Source: Hofstenia miamia | Taxonomy: Eukaryota > Xenacoelomorpha > Acoela | Length of the DNA stretch: 64,000 bases | Direction: 5' to 3' | NCBI GenBank assembly: GCA_004352715.1 | Contig: SCFE01000112.1 | Coordinates: forward strand, 220,591 to 284,590 | Program-made: the position numbers and the translations under genes | Shown: positions 47,083 through 58,494 of the stretch, one piece after another | Layout: every line of letters starts with the position of its first letter | How positions within the stretch are numbered: position 1 is the stretch's first letter | The notes under the pieces: model-generated | What the model was told of the DNA's origin: nothing | Databases searched by the model: none | The model's input: only the letters and a program-made list of their open reading frames with translations

Positions 47083-49334
47083 GTTACATGCCGCTTTGAG
47101 GTTAAAAAATCATCTGTCCTGATAAGGGCTAAGGGCCCTGATTCATACGCGCTAAACAATAGGATAGGGCTGTACTTGGGGTGAGGCAATGGAAAATATA
47201 TGCCGAAATTTAAAAAATAGAATATTTCACAACATTTTCCACAAATCAACTCAAATGCAGTGAATGCTATATAATTAATAAACAATGTGTTGAAAAATAT
47301 GATTTGCATTTTGAAATTTTACATATCTAACTTTGGTCTAGCAACCTGGAAATTGAAGAAATTTTGTTAGCAAGGATCATAGAAATGGGCCAAATTCGCA
47401 TTAATTTAAATCTACAAGGCCGGATTCAGAATGGGCTTGGGTCAAAATTTTAGGCCTATTTTCATCTCTCCAACCCCAATTCTTTACTACAGAAGTAGAT
47501 GCAATGTTTAGGTAGAGAGCGATTAGGCTTTATAGAACGAAGTCATACACGTAGTAATTATGTACTTATTAACAAATGGACCCTTGCCTGAGAAACTTTG
47601 CTATATAATTATATTTTGACGGTAATTAAAATGTTCCATCAAATGCAGCTTTGGTGAAAACTCTCCCAAAATATACCACACTTGATTGGTATTTAAATGC
47701 TTTCCAGCGGTCTTCTCAATTATATATTTTTCTCTTGTTGAAGGAATTGTAATGAAATCTGAATTGGATATGTCGAAACTTATAATTTGTGTTCGATCCA
47801 TAAATACATTGAAATCTTAAATAATTACTAAGTACATTAAATAAACAAATATGTATAATGTATGCTAAATTTCATGTAAATAAAAACAAGCTTATTAAGT
47901 CACGGTGCATTTAATAATTAACATATAGTAGGCATGTAGCAAGAATAGATCTTACGTTTGTTGAGTGATGAATTGAATGCTGGGTTAGTAGTGTATCGAG
48001 CGGCGTTGAATGTTTACCGTGATAGAGTGCAATGCAGAGATAAGAGAGAACGTGATGCACGCGTTAGTGACGCACAGCTGTGATTTGCATGCTATTCTAT
48101 GGCATGCGCACAGTGACAGTCAATTATCGTCAAAGGCGAACGTGCTGCGACTGTAATTCTCTCTTTCAAAGCGGGTTCGAGATTTTAGTGCAATGGTCTA
48201 CAAAACAATTATCCCTTCAAGCTCACGTAAATGATTACTCGTCTGTACTACCCATTTGAAATATAATTGGTAAGGAATTGAGTATAATATATACCCAATA
48301 TCATCGACCTTTATTAAACCACATTACAAAAAGTAATGTTAGTTTCGGAGGGCGGATTATTATGCCGTCACAAAATGATACACAGCAGGTTTTAAAAAAC
48401 AGTGCTTTTTAATGAAACGCATTAATAAATTGGTCGCCTAATGTGAAATTGATACTGGGTTAATTCAGGGCCTATTAAACACTTTTAAGTTAATTCCACA
48501 AAATTTTCAATCATTTGAAAAAATTTGCAAATAAATTTAGTTTTTAATGGGAAAAAATTGTAAATCAATGGACAATTATCACATTTTTTAGATAATGGTT
48601 TTTTTCTCTGATTTTATTGAATTATCTTTTGGATAAAATATTCATAAATTGTGTTTTTTGCCCTCATTATGAAGTCAGAAATCTGATTATTTCAGTTCAA
48701 ATAGTTTATTTTAAGCAGTGTAAGGCCTAGTTGTGAATGAATTGATATTGAGTGTGCGTTTATTACTATACGCATTTAAGCGGATTTTCCTCATAATTTG
48801 ATTGTGTGAGTCCGTTACTTTCAAATTGTGAGCCCCGTTGCCTAATTAATAATTGTCACTTATTGTCAAAATAGCACTTAGTGGAGATGGTAATATAATA
48901 TACAGCCTAAATTTCCAATAAGACAATACATCGTACAAACTTTTGTTTCATTACGTATACTATGTAGAAGCCAAAATTGTGCGGGTCCGTTATGTGGAAT
49001 TAACTAAAATTAATTGCTAAATGTTAAAATTAACTAGGAAACTGCCCGTGCTATGCACGGGGATTTCAATGGGCTGTACTAGATATTTAATAAATGAATA
49101 AACTTTAAAAAAACAATATGTTGTGTTTTTAATATTTTAGGAACGAAGTAAGTAATAAATGTGATCATCATACATTGGTAAAATGATTTTTATTCCCAAG
49201 TTTAGCATATGACACTCCTTAATCAACTATTTAATATTATAAGCATATTCAAAGCATGGTAACAACTAATGGAAAAAGAGTGTATAGAATCACAACAAAA
49301 TCAAATCCATTATTGTAGGTGTATAGGTATAGAT
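47083..49334. other. Non-coding stretch
   Basis: A 66-codon minus-strand frame (47601-47801) is unassigned. A GC-richer patch at about 47990-48190 has CpG-containing words and a GGGTTCGAGA word, but no tRNA fold was found. Confidence 0.4.
49045..49061. repeat. Perfect 7-bp GC hairpin
   Basis: CCCGTGC, loop TAT, GCACGGG in very AT-rich context; CTAG follows at 49079. It resembles a Helitron 3' end in outline, but spacing is long and no other Helitron hallmark is seen. Confidence 0.5.
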
Positions 49335-49669
49335 CAAACTTGTCAACGAGCCGACATTTCCAAGCTCGGCTCGTTTAAATTTTGTGTAAGTTCGGCTCGA
49401 CTCGCCACATAAAATCTTTGAACGAGGCTCGTTTTAGTTCGGTATTTTTTTAAAAATATTCTGCTCAAAGAATTTTTGACATAGCTCTTCCTATTATTTA
49501 ATAAACATTTCTTAAACAAGATTATAGGAAAAGCATACTGACTGCAAAAAATAAGAAAAATCTCCATAATCAAATTAACAACCAGAACTATATATTTGCT
49601 TTGCCTAAAATAGGCTCGTTGTATATCAAATACTGTGCTCAAGCTCGTCTCGGCTCGTTGACAAGTCTG
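49335..49669. mobile_element. hAT-type MITE, CTCGG family, copy 3
   Basis: Ends CAAACTTGTCAACGAGC and inverted CAGACTTGTCAACGAGC; flanks are a perfect GTATAGAT duplication (49327-49334 and 49670-49677). 335 bp, shorter in the CGGCT arrays than copy 2. Confidence 0.95.
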
Positions 49670-49677
49670 GTATAGAT

Positions 49678-51289
49678 GTGCACCTTCGTATAATTTAGAT
49701 TCTAGCAAAACAAGGTTAATTTCTCTAATACCTTTCCTGGATAATGTTCTTTATTTCAATGCTAATGGATATGTGATATGTTGACAAATTTATAATTTTT
49801 CAATAATTTTTTAACAAATCTCAATAAAATTTGTATACTTGATTCAGCAGTAGGAAGATTCTTATGAATCCGATATCAAGCATAAAAATTGTGATGTTCG
49901 GCAAAATTGAATTTTGTACTGACTTTATGGATGTTCATCCCTGTGTAATAATTAGGATGACCTAAATGTTAATAGGGTTAATACAGTTAAAATAGAGTTA
50001 AAATTCCCACATTGAATTAATAAAGTTAATACAACTCTAGTGCTAAACCGCCTAAAATCAAAGAAATATTGAAAATATTTTACATCTATACATGTATATA
50101 TGTAAAAATTCGAAAAAATCGGACAAGGCCAGATCGGAGAGTGAAATTTTTGTTTTGTACGGGCTCACTCCAAAAACCAAATTATTGGTGGTCAGAGTAA
50201 AACTGATCTAGTCAAGTCCTCGGTTAATAAAGTAATCTTTTTGGTTACCAAGTTTTCTAATTACCTTATTTTTATTAAAAGTAAGCAATCTTGTTTAACT
50301 TTCAAGGTGGGGACGACACACCTCGCTTCTCTCCCTTCCTAGCAAAACTGTGACGGATAGTGGTGATTAAGCCCACCTGTTTTAGAAAATCAAAATTTTT
50401 GCATAGGGTGACTTTAAATTTTTATCTGTTTCTTAATTTTGTCATCTCTAATATATTGCTAATAAATTCAGATCAGTTTTTGATAGTTTTACTTCTTTGA
50501 AATTGCGATTCTTTTAATGTTGACATCGTTTCTTGAAAAGTAAATTTGGAATACAGCACACACTTTGTTAAATTCTAGTCTTTTTTAAGATGTTGGCACA
50601 ATTCGCGTCACTTAAGAATGCAGTTGCTTGCCTCCGTTTTGCTTAAATCTTAGGTTTCGGATCTATTTTCTTAAAAAGTGAAGTGAGCAAATGCACCCAG
50701 AACTTCGACTTTTTAAATATTTCGTTTTTTACCATCTTTTTTGTGGCTAATTTACTCTTGATCTTGATTTTTAATTGAATCTTATTTTTGGGACCCCATT
50801 ATAGGAATATGAAATATTATGAATAAAGGAGCAAACAATGAAAAAAAAGAGAAATATATTCAAAATTTCATATCCTGCGAAATCAATGTTACTGAAATAT
50901 GTCTCTGCGCGAGTATATTCTGTTAAAAGTTTAGCCCTAAAATAACCTCTTTAAGTCCAGCGTGATAAGAGCATTATGAGATTCTATTGTCGGGTCGATC
51001 TGCAGGTGGGGTCAGAGTGCTTTGTCAATCTGCAATTTAATAAGGTATTTCTAAAGCATTTCTTGACAGCAAAGCCATCCTTCATTTATTTTGGCACAAT
51101 ACTCTTATTGAAATCTGGCCGTGATTGGGTTAGCGCAATAATATTCAAAATTTGCGATTCCGAGCTTGCAGGTTGGATCAAGAAAATGTTGTGCACACCG
51201 GTTCGGGTCGGATCGAGAGACTCATACTGACCGGTTCCACTAGGATTAACATCGTTGAAATATCACAAAGTAGGCAATGTCTTACACAT
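49678..51289. other. Non-coding stretch
   Basis: AT-rich; the 84-codon frame at 50976-51230 is unassigned. No structured repeat was found. Confidence 0.5.
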
Positions 51290-51715
51290 CTTTAGTCTCT
51301 TCTTTTCTGAAAGTCCCTGTGTGGATTTCATGATGAAGCAAACTGAGGAACCCCTATAGTGAATAGCAGAAATGTTATTATCTTGAGCAGCTATGGTTTT
51401 GCACTGATGCCACTTCTTTAACTTTCTTTCAGTCCTAGCTATAAACCAAAGAAAATTTGCTTCATCTATATAAAGTATGGGGATATTATCTGGCTGATAT
51501 TACGGAACACGATAAACATATTCCAACCTAGTTTGCTAAATTATTACCATTTTAGGTTCTGCTGCGAGCTTCTTAAGAGTGAAAAAGAACCCGTTAAAAT
51601 ATTGCCTAATAAACACAGCACTGATAGCCATTCTAAATTCATTTGGTTTCAAGGCGGTTTGTGGACCCACTTCTACTGTTCGTTCTATTAATTTTTGCGT
51701 ACTTCGTCAATTTTG
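51290..51715 (-). pseudogene. Tc1/IS630-type transposase fragment (DDE_3-like)
   Basis: The minus strand reads IERTVEVGPQTALKPNEFRM, then FFTLKKLAAEP, REYV-like LEYVYRV, and LYIDEANFLWFIARTERKLK followed by TIAAQDNNISAI. The hxhDExxFxLxxxRxxGR..GxNhxhhxAI pattern is the first catalytic Asp block of Tc1/IS630 transposases. Internal stops are present. It lies just left of the hAT element. Confidence 0.5.
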
Positions 51716-51760
51716 AAGCGTCGTGATTGTGAATAATCTTGTGGTTATAGAGGGTCATCT

Positions 51761-53270
51761 CCAGAGGCCCAGCGAGAAAATATATTTGAGGGGTGCATTA
51801 GCAAAATTGCTGCCCCTGCAAGAGCTTCAATTAGAATTTCTCAGTTTTATTCTCTACGCCTACAGCATGTATAGCATAATCTTGATAATCCATTTTATAA
51901 TTATCAAAATATTCAAAAATTACATCTAGAACATGTATGTGTATGATCACTAGTGTATATTAAATCACTAGGATTACTTGAAAAAATAATGATTATTCAA
52001 ATTTTTGCTTTTTCACAGAAAATTTTCCTGTCCTAATTATAAATGTCCCTAAATCTTAATTATAATGTTGAAAAAATGGCAAAATATCTCGCAAGCAAAT
52101 CTAAAGATTGTATTGTATATTGGTAATATAGTAAAGCAATTTCAGCTTCACCACAAAATGCTATATCACGCAATTCTATTCAAATTAATCTTTTAATATT
52201 TGAAGCTTTTTAATGTTTCCCTACCCTACTTTAATGGTAAAACTTTTTCTGCTAAAAAGTCGATGCTGTACAAAAACTTAGTGGAATTTTGAATGTCTCA
52301 CCAATACCATAAACAAATCAAAGTGAACTGAAATAGAAATGAAATACAAATATGTAATAACCAATTGTTGCAGTTTCAATTGTAGTGCTCGTATTATTGT
52401 AATATCTATTTCCAAATTTTCTTTCAAATATTTTTCACAATTTAAGAGCACAATTCTCCAGTCGGTTTTCCCCATTACTATTTTTTCGCCGATAATGCAA
52501 CATAATGAATCGTTGGTAAACCTAACATGTTGCTAGAGGGTCAGCCAGAGGCCCAGCGAGAAAATATATTTGAGGGGGTGCATTAGCAAAATTGCTGCCC
52601 CTGCAAGAGCTTCAATTAGAATTTCTCAGTTTTATTCTTTACGCCTACAGCATGTATAGCATAATCTTGATAATCCATTTTATAATTATCAAAATATTCA
52701 AAAATTACATCTAGAACATGTATGTGTATGATCACTAGTGTATATTAAATCACTAGGATTACTTGAAAAAATAATGATTATTCAAATTTTTGCTTTTTCA
52801 CAGAAAATTTTCCTGTCCTAATTATAAATGTCCCTAAATCTTAATTATAATGTTGAAAAAATGGCAAAATATCTCGCAAGCAAATCTAAAGATTGTATTG
52901 TATATTGGTAATATAGTAAAGCAATTTCAGCTTCACCACAAAATACTATATCACGCAATTCTATTCAAATTAATCTTTTAAAATTTGAAGCTTTTTAATG
53001 TTTCCCTACCCTACTTTAATGGTAAAACTCTTTCTGCTAAAAAGTCGATGATGTACAAAAACTTAGTGGAATTTTGAATGTCTCACCAATACCATAAACA
53101 AATCAAAGTGAACTGAAATAGAAATGAAATACAAATATGTAATAACCAATTGTTGCAGTTTCAATTGTAGTGCTCGTATTATTGCAATATCCATTTCCAA
53201 ATTTTCTTTCAAATATTTTTCACAATATAAGAGCATAAGTTCTTCCAGTCGGTTTTCGCCCATTACTATT
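51761..53270 (+). repeat. Tandem duplication of about 784 bp inside the hAT element
   Basis: Units 51761-52490 and 52545-53270 are near identical, with a handful of substitutions and one G-run indel. They meet at a short unrelated spacer. Both carry the same hAT C-terminal frame. Confidence 0.9.
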
Positions 53271-53345
53271 TTCTAGCAGTTCTTGCTAATTCTGAGCTTA
53301 CTAAGTGATCATTCATTGGAAGCAACGGCCATCGGGATGCATGTT
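53063..53345 (-). pseudogene. hAT transposase C-terminal (hATC) fragment
   Basis: The minus strand reads NE-stop-SLSKLRISKNC, then MGENRLEELMLLYCEKYLKE. This corresponds to the hATC dimerisation block NERSFSxLKxIKxxLRxTMGxxRLxxLxxL, with the Arg turned to TGA. The second half also appears in the left duplicate at 52278-52475. The catalytic DDE core would lie in or beyond the N gap. Confidence 0.7.
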
Positions 53346-54022
53346 TCAACAAGAAAATGAAATTGGTGACGCATTGTTCTATCCTGACTTCCACTAAGCT
53401 GAATTTATTTTTTACTGATAATTGATGACCTATAAGTGTTTGAAAACAATATTATGTATGTCAAATCAAAAAAATACGAAGATAAGATTAATATTTAATA
53501 AGACACAGCAGTGGTCCCCACTCCTGCCTGTTTTAAATATTCAGTTTACTCTTTAAATCAAAAAAATTTTGACAAAACTAAAATATTTTAAAAACTTAGG
53601 TCATGAAATGCATTTTCAGTGTGCATTTTTGAAACTTGAAAAATTTCGTGGATCTTCACCCTGCTTTTGGTCATATTCACCTGATCGCGACTGAGAACGC
53701 CCCGTCTGAAAATCCTGCATACTTCCCTGAAACATTGAATAGTAAATTGAAATTGACTAGGCAAAGGTTATGATATAACACCTTGTGTTATATTGCCCAT
53801 GGATGGGCGATTTTTCTATGGTATTGGATAAAAAAGCTAGGCCTATCAGACGTTAATATTATTCTCAAGGCTATAGGCAAAAATACCTAAAGATTATAAA
53901 TACAAAATTTAAATATAGATGTAAGCTTTCTGAATTGAAAATCAAAAAAGGTTACATAAATTTTTCTAGAAGTTATAAAAGACTTCCTTCAAAATCAAAT
54001 TAGGCAACATTGAAGCTAATTG

Positions 54023-55022
54023 NNNNNNNNNNNNNNNNNNNNNNNNNNNNNNNNNNNNNNNNNNNNNNNNNNNNNNNNNNNNNNNNNNNNNNNNNNNNNN
54101 NNNNNNNNNNNNNNNNNNNNNNNNNNNNNNNNNNNNNNNNNNNNNNNNNNNNNNNNNNNNNNNNNNNNNNNNNNNNNNNNNNNNNNNNNNNNNNNNNNNN
54201 NNNNNNNNNNNNNNNNNNNNNNNNNNNNNNNNNNNNNNNNNNNNNNNNNNNNNNNNNNNNNNNNNNNNNNNNNNNNNNNNNNNNNNNNNNNNNNNNNNNN
54301 NNNNNNNNNNNNNNNNNNNNNNNNNNNNNNNNNNNNNNNNNNNNNNNNNNNNNNNNNNNNNNNNNNNNNNNNNNNNNNNNNNNNNNNNNNNNNNNNNNNN
54401 NNNNNNNNNNNNNNNNNNNNNNNNNNNNNNNNNNNNNNNNNNNNNNNNNNNNNNNNNNNNNNNNNNNNNNNNNNNNNNNNNNNNNNNNNNNNNNNNNNNN
54501 NNNNNNNNNNNNNNNNNNNNNNNNNNNNNNNNNNNNNNNNNNNNNNNNNNNNNNNNNNNNNNNNNNNNNNNNNNNNNNNNNNNNNNNNNNNNNNNNNNNN
54601 NNNNNNNNNNNNNNNNNNNNNNNNNNNNNNNNNNNNNNNNNNNNNNNNNNNNNNNNNNNNNNNNNNNNNNNNNNNNNNNNNNNNNNNNNNNNNNNNNNNN
54701 NNNNNNNNNNNNNNNNNNNNNNNNNNNNNNNNNNNNNNNNNNNNNNNNNNNNNNNNNNNNNNNNNNNNNNNNNNNNNNNNNNNNNNNNNNNNNNNNNNNN
54801 NNNNNNNNNNNNNNNNNNNNNNNNNNNNNNNNNNNNNNNNNNNNNNNNNNNNNNNNNNNNNNNNNNNNNNNNNNNNNNNNNNNNNNNNNNNNNNNNNNNN
54901 NNNNNNNNNNNNNNNNNNNNNNNNNNNNNNNNNNNNNNNNNNNNNNNNNNNNNNNNNNNNNNNNNNNNNNNNNNNNNNNNNNNNNNNNNNNNNNNNNNNN
55001 NNNNNNNNNNNNNNNNNNNNNN
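54023..55022. other. Assembly gap (exactly 1000 N)
   Basis: About 260 bp left of the gap (53763-54022) recurs right of it (55023-55280), so the gap sits in a duplication and its length is a placeholder. Confidence 0.98.
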
Positions 55023-55889
55023 AGGTTATGATATAACACCTTGTGTTATATTGCCCATGGATGGGCGATTTTTCTATGGTGTTGGATAAAAAAGCTAGGC
55101 CTATCAGACGTTAATACTATTCTCAAGGCTATAGGTAGAAATACCTAAAGATTATAAATACAAAATTTAAATATAGATGTAGACTTTCTGAATTGAAAAT
55201 CAAAAAAGTTATATAAATTTTTCTAGAAGTTATAAAAGACTTCCTTCAAAATCAAATTAGGCAACATTGAAGCTAATTGTTCGTTTAGAAGAATAAAACA
55301 AGTCAGTAACCCGAAAATATAAACAAAGCATGTCACCCTAGTAATGTCTGAAATTCAATAACTATATTTACAAAAAAACAGAAATCAGTTATTCATTTTT
55401 TCATTGCAAAAAAATGTACAAATGGATAGACTTATTAATAAATGCAATTTAGAAAATGAATTGAAAATAAAATGAATCTATTACATCTGCTAAATTCTTA
55501 TTTTGCTGCCCCACTGAGAGAAATATTCGGGGGGTGCATCACCCCCAGCACCCCCGGTTAGCTGGTCATCTCATTTTACATTCAGTGTAAAACAAGTGCG
55601 CTCCAATCACCATTAATATCAAATTCCGCTTGTAACTATTTCTTGATATTCACACTTGCTACTTTTTTAATATTTGGACCATGTATTGTTTTTTTCACCT
55701 AGGCCATAAAAATTTGACGCACACTGCAACATTGAAAACGGGCGTAGATCAAGTATTCACATTGTTTCAGTAACGTTTAGAAATTTCGATTTGAGGCCTA
55801 AACCTGGACATCAAAATAAGTAATCATTCGGTCAAAATAAAATCTTCAATAAATTACCCTATACTCAAATCTAAAACTGCAAAAATACT

Positions 55890-56280
55890 ACATTAATGAT
55901 GGGAACCGTAAGGGTTATGCCTAAGTCGTCCCAGAGAGTCCCTCTTCGCGGTGGTTCCTGGAGAACGCCAACACTCAGCTGGTGCGTCGGTGTGCAGATG
56001 CCCGGGCCCACTATAGACGTTAAACCCAGGGTATAAGAAGGTGTCACCATGTGTACTTTGTACATGTGGGGACGGTGACGGTCGAGCAGCCTGTCTGTCA
56101 GTTTTTCGGGTAGACAGACGGCGGTACAGTGGAGACACTGTCAGCAAGACTGCTACTGGCACCATTGGATGAGTCTCATGGGGCAGTCATACTGAAAAGT
56201 AACAGTCTGTCTCTGTCCTATGAGATAGGCCCTAGGCCAGCGTTTGCTGTGTCACAGGTAGCTATGATTCTACATCATTA
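55890..56280. other. GC-rich island of unknown nature
   Basis: The composition changes abruptly; the 60 bases at 55981-56040 are 57% G+C against a mostly AT-rich window. Minus-strand frames of 64 and 90 codons are open (55871-56165), with no recognised motif. Possibilities are a foreign repeat, a structured RNA or a transposon body. Confidence 0.4.
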
Positions 56281-58494
56281 CCATCTATTAAGGAGTTGAG
56301 ACGAGGCCTCTAAATTAACTAGAATGCTATGCATTTTAGTAAATACTGGTCGAAATTATTCGCACGGATCTAATTAGTAGCTAGCAGGTGCTCTCTAAAG
56401 TTGCACCGTTAGTAGCATTGGTTGGCGAAAGCGGGAGAGGCGCAACCCTCTCAACTGAAGTTCGGCCTTCGGCTTCACTCTGCTGATCAGACTCAACACA
56501 GATCAGCACTCTGAGTGCCAGGGTCGCCAGAGGATTTTTAGGATTAAACCGGCCAGGCACACTTCCAGGGGCATGGTCCGGACCCGGATCTGTGGTTTCT
56601 TCAGTAACCCTACCACATGAATGATAAAGATCCGGATTATTTTTAAGTAAATGGAATGGTTTGTGTAAAATTTTCTAAGGTGAAAATGCTTGATATCATA
56701 GATATAGGGATCTGGTCCAGATCCCGTCCCGTATCTGGTCCTGAAGTAGTAATTTTGGTCTCGATATCTGGTCCCACTGCCTGCGGAACCAGGCACCGGT
56801 ACCGCGCACCTCTACTCAATGGGCCTGAGTTTCTCTCTCCCCTGAAAATGTAGTTGATACTCAAATGTTAAGATAATGTTTTCTGGCGATTTTGATGTGA
56901 TTTTTATCCTAATGACATTCAGAACTTTCTCCATGAATTTCTGATGAATCGACGATCAGTTTCATTCAGTTGCTAAGTTTTCTATTCCCCATGAAGCTAA
57001 TCTAATCTATAGAACGACCATTCACATTGCTATATTTAATTTTCTTTTTAATCAAACTTGATATGGTGATATTTTTTCAAGTGCATTTTTCAAATAAATT
57101 TAAAAAATTTATAATTTAAATTATACCCTTCCACCTGCATTTCCACACTTTTTTGATAAATCTTTTGCTAGAAACACTTTGTTGACTTTATGTACTTCAA
57201 GTATACATTTTTATAAGTAAATACTTCTATAACGAATAACTTTGATTATTATTTGTTCTTCTATTAATACGTTCACAATAAATGACTGTTTCTACGTCGT
57301 CAAACCCACAGATTGACTTTAATCAAACAAGCTTGCTAGATTTTACAAATAATTGATAGATTTGAAAGAACTACTCGAAATATTGTTTGAATTCCTGTTG
57401 GAAGTGCTTAAGCAGAATCAAATGCTGAAGCTACTAGAAAATTATTCATGAATAAATTATTCTGAAATGTCATTTAATATACATGTGCACTCTAATTTAA
57501 ATTGCTTAATAATTTTTTAATTTGAAGAAAGTATTTCTTTATCATATGATCTACGAGTTGCTAAGTAAAGAAAGCAGAAAATATTGTTAACGAATCAGAA
57601 CAATGAAGAATGTCCTTCAGATTTTGATACATTTCCATCATTGAAACTTGCAATTCACTAGCATAAAAATTTAAATTTTACAAATTAAATTAACATTATG
57701 AAAAAAAAATATTAATATGACATACTTTTATAATTATATTTCAATGGTCTCTTTGATTGTGAGGAATTGATCGTGATATATAAAACTTAATAGCAAGTAA
57801 AAACATATAGAATGCGCATTTGACATAAGCGATTAACACTATGCTACTGTAGTTTTCATTTGATTATAGGATTAAGAAATTTATCACGGTGCCGCAAGAC
57901 CTACTGACGCTACGCCAGGCCCTTACGACTGACAGGCCAATGACCCAACTTAATTGGTGAAACCTTAATGGTCTACAACCACTGCATTTGTTTCAAAACC
58001 CAAAAAGGAATTTGGTCATTTCATTTAAATTAAAGGATTTTATAAAATTTTTAGAAATACTTTATCTGCAAGTAAAAAATTGAGATACTTTTGCCAATGT
58101 AACTGTATAATATGTATATTGAATCTTAAAAAATTACTGTATATAATGAATTGCCTTCTTTGAATGTAATTTTTACAAATATCATACAGCCAAAATGTTT
58201 ATGTACAATATATAGATGTTTCTACATTTCAAATTATCTACTTTGGTCACTAAAAAACTTGCTACATCAAGTGTTGATCTGTGGGTGATGTGTTTTTGTT
58301 GCGCTATTAAGTTGGTCTTACAGTAACTTGCCAAACCATGATTACAGTAGCCTATTATTGACAATCCTACGTTAGAATGTTTAAGTATTGTTTTTAAGTA
58401 TAGTCAACATTGTATTTGAAGATATTTACAAATGTAGTTATCAATCTACAGAAAGCTAAACAAACTGCAATTGCAAAATTCTAAAATTTCTCAG
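56281..58494. other. Non-coding stretch with a hAT-like right end
   Basis: The 56570-56815 part has GGATCTGG and CCGGATC words and ends in a sequence whose inverse is TAGAGGTGCGCGGTACCGG, similar to the terminus of the hAT at 41788. The rest, to the transporter's 3' end, is AT-rich and empty. Confidence 0.45.

Larger units (their letters stand above)
51762..55564 (-). mobile_element. hAT element with internal duplications and transposase remnant
   Basis: Flanks are a perfect GTCATCTC duplication (51754-51761 and 55565-55572). The left end is CAGAGGCCCAGCGAG; the right end reads inverted CAGCTAACCGGGGGTGCTGG. An inner unit (start CCAGAGGCCC) is repeated at 51761 and 52545. A 1000-N gap lies inside. 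Minus-strand remnants of the hAT C-terminal dimerisation region support the class. Confidence 0.75.

Noticed and set aside
48000-48190. Possible tRNA or SINE from GGGTTCGAGA
   Set aside because: No A box at proper spacing and no cloverleaf found by eye.
4021-49708. Minus-strand frames shared by the three CTCGG MITEs (RAEPNLHKI-type endings)
   Set aside because: They differ in length and start, lie in a non-autonomous repeat and show no domain; similarity follows from the repeat.
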